From: Mytilus edulis
Lineage: Eukaryota > Mollusca > Bivalvia > Mytilida > Mytilidae
Direction: 5' to 3'
Length of the DNA: 64,000 nucleotides
Assembly: GCF_963676685.1 (NCBI RefSeq)
Contig: NC_092350.1
Location: forward strand, 8,359,486 to 8,423,485
A program made the translations under genes and the position numbers. Below are positions 1 through 11,526 of the stretch, in pieces. The notes beneath the pieces are model-generated. The model did not search any database and was not told the origin of the DNA. It worked only from the letters and a program-made list of their open reading frames with translations. Within the stretch, counting starts at the first letter, position 1, and every line of letters begins with the position of its first letter.

Positions 1-959
1 AGAATAATATAAACTAGCTATGTTCATTACAGTTTGTGAAGTTTTTAATCTACAACATTAAACATTTATAATAAATAATGATTAATATTAAATGAATCAA
101 TGTCAGTATCAATAGGTTTATGTGTCTGCTTAACATATGATCGTTCTATTGACTAATGTGCCATGTTATAAATATGATATGTTGGTTCCGGCCATTAATC
201 TTTTCAATTCTGATGTTAGTCATTGCAGAGAGCAAATCGATCTTTTTTTATACGTAAAATTGAGAATGGAAATGAATATTTGTATCATTTAAAGTTTTCA
301 AGTGTTATGTCAGAAAGATAAATATAAGTGATAATCAAACAAAATGTCGTTAGACAACTGTTATTCAGAGATGCCCATTTCAATTTCAATCATAAGTAAA
401 TGCAGAGAACGAATAAGTACTAAAATATAATGTTTTGCAATACTACAGAATGTCCTCCTCAGAAAGAGATTACCTTTAAAAGCTGTATTTGACAAAACCT
501 TTCGGGAGGTTGAGTCCACAGTGCTTTTCACAGTTATGCTTTTTTTTATTACCTCCAATTGTTTACCCGAGTGTAAGTGAAAAGTCTGTTGTAGTGATAA
601 CATTTGTCTGGCGTACGCGTCTGGCGTACTAAATTATAATCCTGGTACTTTTGATAACTATGTACATAAGAGTTATAGTTTTTTCCGTTTGAATGCTGCC
701 TTACGGATGACTCTTCTGTCTAATTTAGAGTGGTATCAAAGTAAAAGATTTATAGATACATATAGATCGCTGAAATTTTAAAACAGTTGTTTTTGTCTAC
801 CGTTTTATAATTTAATTTTAGATGTCACGAGTCTTCGGATTGGCTGACGTTGTTTTGTTTATCAGCTCATAGACATAATTTTATCATGTGATCATGACGT
901 CATCAACGTTTTTTCATGGTTTACTCCGGGTTTAAAATGGAATTTAGAATTAAATGATC
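1..959. other. Intergenic DNA, nothing recognised
   Basis: AT-rich sequence with frequent stops on both strands. The longest open frame here, about 80 codons on the minus strand near 361-603, has no motif or splice context that suggests a real exon. Nothing else supported. Confidence 0.5.
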
Positions 960-1111
960 AGAAATGACTGTAATATTTTGCTGTTTATTCAAAATAACAA
1001 ATAAAATGCGGTGCGCACTTTGAAATAACCTTGTACACGGTTTATTCAGTGCACCACATTTTTGATGTTTTATCTTCAAAGACAGAAAACAAAACCATTA
1101 CAGTCATTTCT
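960..1111. repeat. Fold-back (palindromic) element, about 150 bp
   Basis: The 15-bp outer arms are exact inverted copies: AGAAATGACTGTAAT at 960-974 and its complement at 1097-1111. Inner arms continue the symmetry with mismatches: 1004-1030 pairs with 1039-1062, around a GGTGCGCACT / AGTGCACCAC core. The single strand would fold into a long imperfect hairpin. This is the form of a small MITE or fold-back element; no target duplication was identified. Confidence 0.6.
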
Positions 1112-2700
1112 TCAGACAATTATACTTACCACGACCATTTCTATAATACATCTATTCTGTATTAACACTTCTGATTCTAGAAAGTAGGATTAAATTTGGG
1201 TTTTTGCACCAAGCGTTCGTTCGTTCCATTAAAGTGACGTTCAAATCGTAAGTAAATGGTTTATACTCCACACTGCAACTGCCAATATGACTTGTCAAAT
1301 AACATAAAAGTTACTCAAATAGGGTTATGGAGGGTATACACCACAAACTATATATCCCGAATAGGCATTACAGGATTCATACACTACACTTCATAGAAAA
1401 AAATGCAGGTTCCGTGGATTTTACCCTGTTATAACTTGCTATGTGTTATGCATATTGGTAATTTTTGAAGGTCGCGCGGGTTACCTATAGTTATCTATAA
1501 TTGCTAATTTGTATGTCATTTAGTCAATGACAGAGAATTTTCACATTGGGAATTTTACCAAATCTTCTTATCTTGTGGTGATTGCAGGGTTTGTTGCTCT
1601 CTGTAAAAGGCTTAAGATGACTCGAATGCTGAGCGTTTAAATACTTTATTGAATATAACGAAGAGGTTAATGACAGAACTGAAATATCAAGATAATTACA
1701 AATAAATAAAATTGTACCAACAAATGCATACGAATATATATTAATGAAAGCAAACAAAATATATTTTGTTAAATTACACAGTTGTAAATATATAATAACG
1801 GAAAATACAGTAAGATGACAAGTCTAAATGAAAAAAAAATGTTTATCAATATTGAAGCTAATGGAAGTGGTTAATGTTGACATTACGACTCAATATTGAA
1901 AGATATCCACAGGTAAATTAGAAAACATAAGGTATGCAATACAATAAGAAAAGTTTATGAAATTAAATGGAATATCCAAGACAAAACTTTTTTAACCATA
2001 TATTTGTTTGAAAAGTTTTTCCAATCGCCAGTAGTGAGTAATAATCATTGAGTTTTAGGATTCACTAAACACCTATACAGACAAATGTGTTCAATATAGT
2101 TAGATCGTTCTGATGTAAGGATATTATCAACTAGATAACAACACAAAGTTGGGAACATTATATAATACATAAATAAAGTTGTCCTCACTTATGTTTTGCG
2201 AATGAAGTAGAACGTGTCCCGTGTCTGTGATTCACGTCTTGTATTTTTAAGAAAGGGTTTACAAGCTTGTGGGAGAGCTGTCCGCATCATGTACTATGTA
2301 AAATATACTGAACTACGTCTAATATTGGGTTTTACGTTGTCTCCCTCCATGATCTTACCAAGATTTCTTTTAAAGGGTTGCAAAAGATACAAAAAGGATA
2401 ATCTCATAAGTCGGACACTTTTTGAATTTTGATTAGACCATTGTTTGAAATATGTCTGTTTTTTTAATGGATTTCTTTTCGTTGTTTTTTAGCATTGTTG
2501 TATATTTGATTTCTTCGTAAGCTATATCTATTTTTTGTACATTCCAATATTGAAGTTCTAATTGTTATCATCAACTATTGTTATTAAATGTATTTAGTTA
2601 TTGTGTTTTGTAAACTGGTGTTTCTTTTCCTTTTTTGACACGATATTTCTTTTGTGTTTTAATTTTTTATTTGGTTCCCCTGTTTTTTCTGTGTCGGTTA
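1112..2700. other. Intergenic DNA, nothing recognised
   Basis: AT-rich. The 72-codon plus-strand frame at 2214-2432 has no recognisable domain and no convincing splice context. Confidence 0.45.
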
Positions 2701-2784
2701 GTATATAGAAAGATATATACTATGAAATTAAGAGCGAGGGGCTTGCCCTAAGCTCTTAATTTCATAGTATATACCTTTCTATAC
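2701..2784. repeat. Hairpin repeat with about 34-bp arms
   Basis: The left arm at 2701-2735 and the right arm at about 2751-2784 are near-perfect inverted copies, sharing TATACTATGAAATTAAGAGC. One arm has a 2-bp expansion and one substitution. The loop is about 15 bases, rich in G and C, and reads GAGGGGCTTGCCCTA. I recognise this stem-loop as a recurrent sequence in mussel DNA (from memory). Confidence 0.7.
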
Positions 2785-3312
2785 ACTATCCAATTTAGCT
2801 CATATTTACAACTTGAGTAATCCTGTTACAAGTCTAATGATATGTTTTTTTTGCGGACTAGGTGTTGCTCATTTACATAGTTTTGTAAATCTATTCACTA
2901 TTAGCATTGTAAAATATTGACTCAAGTATGAAAAGATTGTAGCTGCTAGTGTAATTATGTTCATTGAAATACAGCTGTATTTTACTATACATGTACTTCT
3001 TTACCATGTAAAATGTCAAAAAAATATTGACCCAAAGCAGGCAATTATTGAATTGCAGTAGAACCTTTACATTCTTTCAATCATTTTTCAATTTTATATA
3101 ATTACATTAGATGTATGTTTCATTATAATACCTTTTTCTGATTGGCTAACTGCAATTCACGTGTTATTCCGTAAGCAGTTGCATTGCTCAATACAACTTT
3201 TCATTCATGATAACACGTGGTCCAACAATAAAGTGCACAGGTGAATTAAACAAAAAAATATATAAAATTCGTGTTTTCATGATCATAGCCAAAAACTGTA
3301 ATTATAAGTATT
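2785..3312. other. Intergenic DNA, nothing recognised
   Basis: AT-rich, with no open frame or repeat I can support. Confidence 0.4.
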
Positions 3313-3405
3313 GAATGCTTCTTTTTGTAACTTTATAGGGTTGTAAATTTTTAGAATGAAGCGCTTCCGCGCCTAACCCCAATAAATTTACAAAAAGAAG
3401 CATTC
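3313..3405. repeat. Fold-back repeat with 18-bp exact arms
   Basis: GAATGCTTCTTTTTGTAA at 3313-3330 is the exact complement of 3388-3405. A second nested pair, TTGTAAATTT at 3341-3350 and its complement at 3384-3393, lies inside. The middle holds a GCGCTTCCGCGC motif. It is a small palindromic interspersed repeat. Confidence 0.65.
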
Positions 3406-3465
3406 CATTCTTAAATAAAAACTAAAATTATGATAAATTTTAAAATATAGTGATAGTTTGCAGTA

Positions 3466-3605
3466 GCAGATCCAAACAGGGGGTGGTTGAAATCTCTCTT
3501 TCGGGGATGATCAATGCTTTTGAATGAGAACATACAGTTGGACCCCTCCCCCTTTATCTTGGGTTGGAACCCCTTTTAAAATGGGTGGATCTTCCCCTGT
3601 TATGT
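3466..3605. repeat. Mussel interspersed repeat fragment
   Basis: This GC-richer patch contains runs such as GGACCCCTCCCCC, GGTTGGAACCCC and AAAATGGGTGGATC. I recognise the combination from many bivalve sequences. It holds no coding frame. Family name unknown to me. Confidence 0.45.
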
Positions 3606-4361
3606 AGGTAGTCTAATGAATAGTTTACATGCATGAAATATCTGTCACTGGACATTAAGCAACCAATAATCAATCTATTCACGACGAAATAGATTAAATT
3701 GCTTTTAACTCCCCTTACAAGATTTCAAGGTTTACTCTTTTTTTGAGTACAAAGTAATTGCATTGAAGATAAGTGATTACGATTTTAGATGGCATAGTAC
3801 TCTAATCAAGGCATAAAAAACATATTTGTTACTCTTTTTTAAATGGAAGAAACTTTTAATCGTCGAAAACATTTTTTAGATCCAAAGATGAAATAGTAGG
3901 ATGATTTAAAATCAATTTGAAAACTAATTACAAACTATTTAGTTTAATTTGGAACACAATAGTTTTTTTCAAAATAGCCAGAAGCAATTTTTATTTCAAT
4001 ATCTTAATTACGATACATTGAAATCTTACCTTTTTGGTCATTCATGCAAAGTTACTTAGTACACGGAAAAAGTATGTACTATGAAAATTAGAAGGCAAAT
4101 ACAAGCAATTTGATCGGACGAGAAGTTGTACGTGTGTGCAAAATCTTGGTAAAAAGGAATTAAAATATGTAACTCACAAAGTTAAAGCTTTTCTATTACT
4201 GCAATATGAATTAACGTACGATTCGCGTTAACAACTATTATCTTTTCACATTTTGAATAACCCCCTGATTGTAAAGATCACAGATTATAGTTATCATGGT
4301 GGATATTTTATAATATAAGTTCTCTTGATATCTAGGGGGAACAAATTATCAAACATTCTTG
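3606..4361. other. Intergenic DNA downstream of the GPCR gene
   Basis: AT-rich sequence 3' of the minus-strand receptor gene. It presumably includes the receptor's 3' untranslated region, whose end I cannot place. Confidence 0.4.
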
Positions 4362-5411
4362 TCAGTGTGAAGTTTTTCGAAAATGAAAGAGGGACAGAAA
4401 AATAGATTTAACATCAAGTCTGAATTTGTGATCAAATAATACATACACTACAAAGTTTACTGCATGATTTAAACAATAAGATGTTCTTACAACAATCGAA
4501 GCAATGTTACTATTAGAACTGTCAGACTCCAGCTGATGGTGAAGCGAGACTGTATCAACGATCTTATCAATGGTAGTAGGAATATAACTGATGATGAATA
4601 CCACTACTATTATAAATGCAATTTTTGTAATCTTTCTTGATGATTCCCCTTGTTCAGAATACTGTCTCTTATCAGATTTGTCCACGCATTCACTGTTATA
4701 TCTTTTAAATTTTTCTCGGAATTTAATATGGGCAAAGATTCTCCTGCCTATGACGACATAGAGAATCGAAATCACAATAACTTGTATTATAGTTAATAAA
4801 AGTATTCCACCAGTGTAAACAACTGGTAAAATCGTGTGATCATAATATGAATGTATTACACAAATGTGTCCTGTTACATTCCCACTTCTGTTATTGGGTA
4901 AATCAATGTTCATCACATTCCACAAAATAATATTTGGCAAAGAAAATAACATCGAAGTACATAGCACAGTAACGATGATGATTGCAGAGGTTCTACGAGA
5001 AATCTGTTTTCCGAATGGATGACAAACACGTCTGTAACGATCTACTGTTATTGGGAGTAAAATAGTTGCAGAAATTATAACGAACAAGTAACTAATTAAC
5101 CTCGATAACTGGCATGATACGGCAGTATGCAGTGTGAAGTGATATAATTTCTCTGCAATCTCTAGAGGTATGGCTATACAACACACTAAGAGGTCAGCCA
5201 CTGCTAAAGTCAGGATGAGAACAGGGTGAGTTGTCTTTTCGCGGATAATCACATATACCAAAACCACCATTGTGTTACCTAATATTCCAACCACTGATAA
5301 AACACCAAGAATAATTGTTACAATCGAGTGTTCATCAATGTAATCCTTGTTAAATTGATAGAAAGAAGCTACACTGTTATTTTCAGTGTTATTTCCATCA
5401 GTATTTTCCAT
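4362..5411 (-). CDS. Class A (rhodopsin-like) G protein-coupled receptor, orphan
   Basis: A complete single-exon seven-helix receptor of 349 residues in the plasma membrane, expected to couple an extracellular ligand to a heterotrimeric G protein. Visible class A hallmarks: GN at 45-46 in helix 1, the LAVAD aspartate at 73 in helix 2, Cys100 and Cys184 for the helix 3 to loop 2 disulphide, DRY at 124-126, and the helix 6 proline at 278. The outer tail has NxT/S sequons at N7 and N11. The loop between helices 5 and 6 is basic and about 40 residues long. Helix 7 reads NFVVY at 319-323, so the usual NPxxY proline is replaced. The ATG has A at -3 and G at +4. Helix content resembles the peptide-receptor branch (CCK or orexin-like) expanded in molluscs, but the ligand cannot be named. 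Confidence 0.93.
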   Translation of the reverse strand: MENTDGNNTENNSVASFYQFNKDYIDEHSIVTIILGVLSVVGILGNTMVVLVYVIIREKTTHPVLILTLAVADLLVCCIAIPLEIAEKLYHFTLHTAVSCQLSRLISYLFVIISATILLPITVDRYRRVCHPFGKQISRRTSAIIIVTVLCTSMLFSLPNIILWNVMNIDLPNNRSGNVTGHICVIHSYYDHTILPVVYTGGILLLTIIQVIVISILYVVIGRRIFAHIKFREKFKRYNSECVDKSDKRQYSEQGESSRKITKIAFIIVVVFIISYIPTTIDKIVDTVSLHHQLESDSSNSNIASIVVRTSYCLNHAVNFVVYVLFDHKFRLDVKSIFLSLFHFRKTSH

Positions 5412-7086
5412 TCTGTTATTTGTCTTATTTCCAATTTACACGAATTAAATTGCAAAATGTATCATATATATATCAGATGCCATCAACAACAATCACACAT
5501 AAGGAACGTCGAAGGATTGACAATATTTACAGGTTTTCGCAACACTTTATCTGTACTGTAAGTGTAACTCAAATATGATAATAATAAAATGACAGCATTT
5601 GTTTGTTTAGTAATTTATGCATCCATTAGTATGCTTGATTGTTTGTTTGCGGGCGACACGTAATTTGAAGTTTATGTCAGCATGACAGCAGTACATGTGT
5701 TGTTGTTCCATTCTCTGGGAATAACATCTGTGTATCACGCGCAAAAACATGTTTAAAGGATGTGATCTTAATGATAGATCAAAGTTTTTTTTCTCTTTTA
5801 TAAAAAAAATAACGGCTGTATATTGTCAGGTTTAAGTTTCTTGTTACACATTTCCTATTTCTATTTTTTACTCTGTAAGAGAAAACAACTGATACAATAA
5901 CTATGATATCATTTTAGCTCACAAACTTAAAAAAAATTCAATCGAATTTATAAACTTATTTCCATTTTTAAAGGTTAAGTTTACCTCCAAGCGACAGTTT
6001 CGTCCGCGCGGGTATCACGACCGCAGAATTTAGCTTTTTGTGTTGACATAATTTTTCAAAATAAACTGTGTGTAAAATGTTAAAATATTTAAAAAAAAAA
6101 TGATTACATTCTAATGCATGGCATGTAAATGTATTAATGAAATCCTTATTTACACAACTTTCTAGGATTTTTATTCGCTCCAACGTCATACTCGATTTAG
6201 CCTACTAACGATTCGTAAGAACCCAACGAGTCATATGAGGACAAAGAACACTTCCGGCGTACCAACAAATATGCGTTTTATCATCGATGAGTTATGAAAA
6301 ACCCTGATGAGGATTAAAACTTTGGACAGGTTCGTTGACATTTGTGTGGATTAAATAACATTTTTCGATTACGCGACCTAAACCATGTGCCATACTTTTA
6401 TTATTCATCTTGACATTTTATTTAATGAAAAGTGTACCTAAAAACCTTTAAAAGAAGATTTATGAATGAACTTACCATTTTTAAACAGTGATTATCAACT
6501 GCATAGTTCGGTGTACATTCCATTTTTTTTCTATTTAAGATTAACTTATTGACCAGCAAATACTGATACATTTGTTTAAATTTTACAATTTTTAACTTCG
6601 TCTTTGTTATTGAGATGAAAGATGAAAATTGTTAATCATACTTGTATAAAAGCGTGTTTAAAATAAATCACAATACTCGAAAAAACAACATATCACATTT
6701 TTCAAATATATAAATTAAGGCAACAGTAGTATACCGCTGTTCCAAATTCATAAATCGGTAGAGAAAAAAAACCAAATCCGGGTTACAAACTAAAATATAT
6801 ACACTATAAACGTACGAATCAGTACTATCTAAATATCTAGATATTTCATTTAATTAAGGGTGGTATTTTTATTATGCCGTTGATGGTCTGTTCATTAGAT
6901 AGAGATAGCGGGGTTGTTTTGTTCGTTGAAATTAGGTGTATTAACTATTAGCTTCAGTTGAATGATATCATAACCCACCAATGACAACTTTATTGTCGTC
7001 CTAGAAAAAAAAACCACTTATCAAATAATCAATGATAAAATCAATTTTAGATTGCAACGAAGATTATTTCTGGATTATAACAAGTT
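5412..7086. other. Intergenic DNA with one repeat fragment
   Basis: AT-rich spacer upstream of the GPCR gene. A short mussel repeat lies at about 6717-6795. The 73-codon minus-strand frame at 5968-6189 has no recognisable content. I cannot identify a promoter for the receptor. Confidence 0.4.
6717..6795. repeat. Interspersed repeat, first copy (partner at 17494)
   Basis: AGGCAACAGTAGTATACCGC, followed by a CATAAATCG / AAATCCGGGTTAC block, also occurs in diverged form at 17494-17590. Two copies 10.8 kb apart in the same orientation mark a dispersed repeat family, which I recognise from Mytilus sequences. Confidence 0.65.
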
Positions 7087-7089
7087 CCT

Positions 7090-7419
7090 TCAAAATTCTT
7101 GAATACATTATGTTCCCATAAAGGTAAGCATGTATCCCTTGAGGAGTTTATTGACAGTTACGATTTATTAATTCACTATCCTATAATCTTTTTTACGCCG
7201 TTACTGATTGAAAGAATTGTAATGGAAAATATTTCGAACTCCAAGGAAAAATCGAAACAAAAACCCCTATCAACCTTATCAAATATAAATAGAACGGAAA
7301 CTCCCGGATCTAATGTCAAAATCAAAACCCCCAATAACACAAAAACGAATGGAAAACAATTGTCATATTCCTTATTTGGTACAGACATGTTCTTTAATAT
7401 GAAGAAAATGGTGGATTAA
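7090..7419 (+). CDS. Unassigned exon-like open frame (possible terminal exon)
   Basis: The frame is open for about 110 codons and ends at TAA 7417-7419. It has no good initiating ATG near its left edge, so it would have to be an internal-to-terminal exon; a possible acceptor AG lies just upstream (ACAAG near 7081). The translation begins with a short stretch containing HKGKHVSLEEFIDSY, reminiscent of the second half of an EF-hand loop and its exiting helix. A hydrophobic IIFFTPLLIERIV segment follows, then a Ser/Thr/Asn/Lys-rich low-complexity tail ending in FFNMKKMVD. The minus strand is also open over part of this interval, which weakens the case. I do not recognise a family; this is a candidate only. 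Confidence 0.25.
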   Translation, partial: SKFLNTLCSHKGKHVSLEEFIDSYDLLIHYPIIFFTPLLIERIVMENISNSKEKSKQKPLSTLSNINRTETPGSNVKIKTPNNTKTNGKQLSYSLFGTDMFFNMKKMVD

Positions 7420-9442
7420 ACGCAGTTTGTCAGGTAGTTTGAAATTATCTTAAATGTAGCAAACAAAATGGTGTATACTGTTTTTATATTTTTAAGAAAA
7501 ATGTTTACCGAAAAACACATGGAGAGGAGGACAAACCAATTTAAATAGTTTACTTGGGGCAACCTTCATGAGCCCAAACAACACCCATTTTAGCAATTAA
7601 ATGGTTATCCTAATTATATTCGCACATTTATGGACCACATCTGGTATGACTTTATTTATTTCACTTGACTGGGCGGGGTTTAACCGGTTCTCTTATTTAA
7701 GATCAGTCCATCTATAGAGAGGTGTTTCGAAATAAACTCATTATTAAGTGTCCAGTTATTTGTCACAAAGCATAAACTCAGTATAAACTGGTTAAAAGTG
7801 TGAATTTGATTTTATATTGACACCACTCCATCCTCGCTTGCAAGAGTGTAGAGAAACACATTGATATATATATAGCTAGTTCATACATTGAAACGAGACT
7901 GAAATTTCCGTTTGCTTCTCTTGCATTTAATTTTGCATTGCATAAAATCTTGTTTTCCTCTACTGTCATGATGTTTGTATATGTAATATAATACAGCCAC
8001 TGAAATAATGTTTATGTGAATGAGCTTGCTATCAATAAACGTGAGCATATTTTAAAACGGCTGAAACTATGTTTTAGTTATTTATAGAACCATTCTTTAA
8101 GTAAGGGGATTTACCTGCACTGATTTATTATTATATATTCTATCATGCTTACACATTGTTGTTAATAAAATTGAATTTTATGCGACTGTAACACAAATGA
8201 GGAGTTGGGCTAGTTTTACATTAGTATTTCATAAGGAAATGCCTTCCACAAGTCAGGAATGTGTTTGAGTTTTCGATTTTGCCTTTGATAAAGTATACTT
8301 TTGTTATTTTTACGTGTGTAAAATGTGTTATTTTACTAAAAACAATTAAAAGGGGGCTGATGTAAAAAAAAAAGAAACTATTTAATCCCAGCATATATTG
8401 ATCTATTTGTTCCAAGTCGGAAACATCGTTTTAACAGTTCGATAATTGGGTGTTGATTACAGATCTTTGAAACTGAAAGCCTCTGTTAGATTAATTCACA
8501 ACTGTTTTACACGCGGTGTGCTTTGATCTAACCATTCAGGATACCTACAAATTGTTGGTTGAAATCGTATGTTAATTGACTCTAAGAAAGAAGTACACTA
8601 TACCAGAGGGAGACTAAAACGTATAATCCACGGTTCCTTGTATCTAGAAGGAATCTATAAGAAATTTAAGGAAAGCAGATACTACTGTTGGCGCTCGTGT
8701 GGGACGGAAGATGAATACAATATGATTTGGGGTCATCTCAAAAAGTACACATACTTATCGTTTTGTTTTTTACATATACCTGTATGACCATTGAAATACG
8801 TTATGTATAGCATTCAAGTCATAATTATTGAGCATTTTCAAAGACCTAAAATTAATTTGTAAATGTAAATTTTAAATCAATAACGTGGTATATTGAAGAT
8901 GATTATAATCCATACATGCAGTTTTAATTATTTGAATACGGAATGCAAAAGCTGAAACAAAAAGCAAATCTTTACCTTTTGTGGAAAAAGGGCGGACATG
9001 TTTTTATTTTATTTTCAGAATAAACAAATTCTTGCAAAAAAAAAGGAACAATAGTTTTGTCTTGCTGCATCTCCCAATGGAAACGAACTATCGTTTGACT
9101 CTCATTCTGGAACGATTTTGAAAAGTAAAACAATTTAAACATTTTTTTTTGGAAATCAAAAGACCCCTGTTACACACGATAAATGCTTGATAATTCATTT
9201 GAAAGATGCAATTTGTGATTTTGTCTTTGTTTGGACTTTGAATGTTCATTTGCCTAAAAACATAATCATTTTATGATTGGCAAACATTCGTTTAATACGT
9301 CAATGAGTCCAGCACACAATTTAACTATTTGTTGTTCGTTCCAATGTTTTTTCCATAAAGTTTCCAAACTATATCTTCTGAATAGACATATGAAGATGAG
9401 GTGTGAGTGCCATCTCCATCCAAATAACAATTTAAAAGAGGT
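7420..9442. other. Intergenic DNA, nothing firmly recognised
   Basis: AT-rich. Around 8183-8270 there are weak echoes of the mussel repeat at 12541-12790 (GCGACTGTAACACAA and the AAGTCAGGAATGTG phrase), suggesting a decayed copy. A 72-codon plus-strand frame at 8569-8787 is Lys/Tyr/Cys-containing but matches nothing I know. Confidence 0.4.
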
Positions 9443-9805
9443 AAACCATTATAGGTCAATGTACGGTCTTCAACATGGAGCCTTTGCTCACACCGAACAA
9501 CAAGCTATAAAGGGCCCCAAAATTACTAGTGTAAAACCATTCAAACGGGAAAACCAACGGTCTAATCTATATAAAATAAAAAAACGAGAAACGAGAAACA
9601 CGTATAAATTACATAAACAAACGACAACTATTGTACATTAGATTCCTGACAGATGCAAACATCTGCAGCGGGATTAAACGTTTTAATGGATCCAAACCTT
9701 CTCCCTTTTTCTGAAACAATAGCATAACATCACAACATAGAAAAACACACGATAAAATATCAATTGGCAGGCTTAACCGTTTTATATGGAATATCCGTTT
9801 CACAG
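9443..9805 (+). repeat. Mussel interspersed repeat (GGTCTTCAACATGGAGCC type)
   Basis: The phrases TACGGTCTTCAACATGGAGC, GGGCCCCAAAATTACTAG and GCAGCGGGATTAAACG follow in the order I remember from abundant Mytilus repeats. A short diverged partner of the first phrase lies at about 52261-52320. The plus-strand frame that crosses this interval is a by-product of the repeat, not a gene. Confidence 0.6.
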
Positions 9806-9869
9806 ATTATAGCGGATATGTCTCTAATCCCGTTCCCTTTTCATGAATGTGACCTAACGAATTAGTCTT

Positions 9870-10110
9870 ATTACCGGGTTTACACTAACATGAGCAACGC
9901 GACGGGTGCCACATGTCGAGCAGAATATTACCCTTTCGGAGCATCTGGTATCGTCCCTAGATTTTGGTGGGGTTCAGGTTGCTTAGTTTTTAATTTCTTA
10001 TGTGGTGTTTGTGTAATATTATTTTACTGTTAGTCTTTGTCTTTTTCAACTATGGTGTTTTGTTGTCGATTTATGAGTTTGAATGTCTCTCTGGTATCTT
10101 TCATCTCCCT
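9870..10110 (+). repeat. Mussel interspersed repeat (GTTTTGTTGTCGATTTATGA type)
   Basis: The block contains GAGCAACGCGACGGGTGCC, a CGTCCCTAGATTTTGGTGG phrase and a T-rich tail with TTTGTTGTCGATTTATGAG. I recognise these as a repeated Mytilus sequence. No coding capacity. Confidence 0.55.
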
Positions 10111-11188
10111 TTATCAAGGGTGTAGCGATGGAAAGACGGACAGAAGAAGGGAACGACGGCACCGTTACACGAATCCCCCTCCATTTGTTGATGAGATGAT
10201 AAAAAACATTTGAATCGGACATACTGTACAGAAAAAAGTGTTATTTTACACGATGGCAATGAGGGCAAGAAGGGTCGATTAAATTACATAAACGAAAGCC
10301 CGTTATAGGGAATGAGATTGTAACTACGAAAAACAATGTCAGCTGAGGGTAACTTAATGTCTTGAAAACTTTTTATTTCTAAAATCAACATTATTAAAAA
10401 AGATATCCTATCAAAGACGCTTGATAATGATATAAAATAATAATAGATAATTCTCATGATTGATATACATTGATCTAAAAATAAATTTATCCAACATTTC
10501 TGGTTCTTAAAAAAATGATTGCAGCAGTACCAAACACACTAATACAGGTAAATATTGAGCATTTGTACTTTTACAGATGGTCCCCAAATCATTCTGTATT
10601 CACTTTCCATCCAACACGAGCGACAACAGTAGTATTGACTTTCCTAACACGTCTATTCAACTAAATATTAAGGCCTTTAATTCGTTACGCATCATTCATA
10701 ATGGGTTCAAAAGGTACCAATCTATTCTTGTTTGTTCATTTCAAATCATGTCGGTTTGTAGTTCACTTGCCGTTAGATGCAGTTTTTATGAAAGACGTCT
10801 ATCACGGCTGACGAACTTCAAGACATTCTTTGTATACGTATGTATACCTATTTTAGCTACGGGACTCTATATGCATATAGGCTTGCACAAAATGCAAAAA
10901 CGAGATATAAAGATGTAGGTAGGTGACATTAATACAAACTAAAGTTTAAAATTGATACCATTAGTCAGAAGGGCATTATTTGAAGGGAACAATAGCTAAA
11001 CATATTGATGGTTTTGATGTAAGACGCTTTACCTTCGTTTTAGCTGTACCTGATCAGTCATTTCGGACAATTAGAGAACATAAAAAAATACGAGGAAAAT
11101 CATTTCAAGGTCAAAGTATAACCCTATACAATTGACAAATACATGGTCTGACTATAACGTCATCAATATATCTGTGAATTCTTTATAT
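10111..11188. other. Intergenic DNA, one unsupported open frame
   Basis: A 113-codon plus-strand frame at 10577-10918 follows a TTTTTACAG that could be a splice acceptor. The translation has no recognisable domain, and its Cys/Phe/Ile-rich composition is typical of chance frames in AT-rich DNA. I do not call it a gene. Confidence 0.4.
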
Positions 11189-11526
11189 CTAAAATATGTA
11201 GACTTTGTCCTTTTCCGTCAGCTGTAGTACAATACTCTGTGTGCTTGACATATGTGCATTCGACAATCCTCTACCATCAGATTGATTGCTAGCAACTTTT
11301 CTACCAATATGCATGATATCAGTTATAAAGTATTTTAGTGGGGCCGTCGGCGTTGTGCAAGTGAAGAAATAAAGACCTTCATCAGGTGCAATAAACTGTC
11401 CAGTGGAAGCATCGTATCCAGAACCGGTGTTGGTGACTATCCTATCAAGTATCACCATGGACCCTGCATTGATATCACTTTGATGTCCAGAAGATTTAGC
11501 TAGAAATCCAACCATCTTTTGGCGAC
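11189..11526 (-). pseudogene. Truncated C1q-domain exon (C1qDC family)
   Basis: C1q domains are secreted, usually trimeric recognition modules; the C1qDC family is greatly expanded in bivalves and acts in innate immunity. The exon begins after a TTTCTATTCAG acceptor, so coding starts at 11526, 11 nt before the ATG at 11515; that ATG is internal. Visible features: the opening strand RQKMVGFLAKS, then NTGSGYDASTGQFIAP, the conserved C1q block, then GLYFFTCTTP. The frame stops after EKDKVYIF (TAG at 11189-11191). The last strands of the domain, including the usual FSG(Y/W) ending, are missing. No completing sequence is visible in the next 100 nt in any frame. Signal-peptide and coiled-coil exons were not found. 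It is probably a decayed gene, less likely an exon with an unusual internal intron. Confidence 0.75.

Noticed and set aside
9273..9641. 122-codon plus-strand frame
   Set aside because: Much of it is interspersed repeat sequence, with low-complexity Lys/Arg/Thr at its end and no domain.
10577..10918. 113-codon plus-strand frame after a TTTTTACAG
   Set aside because: No recognisable domain or partner exon, and composition like chance frames.
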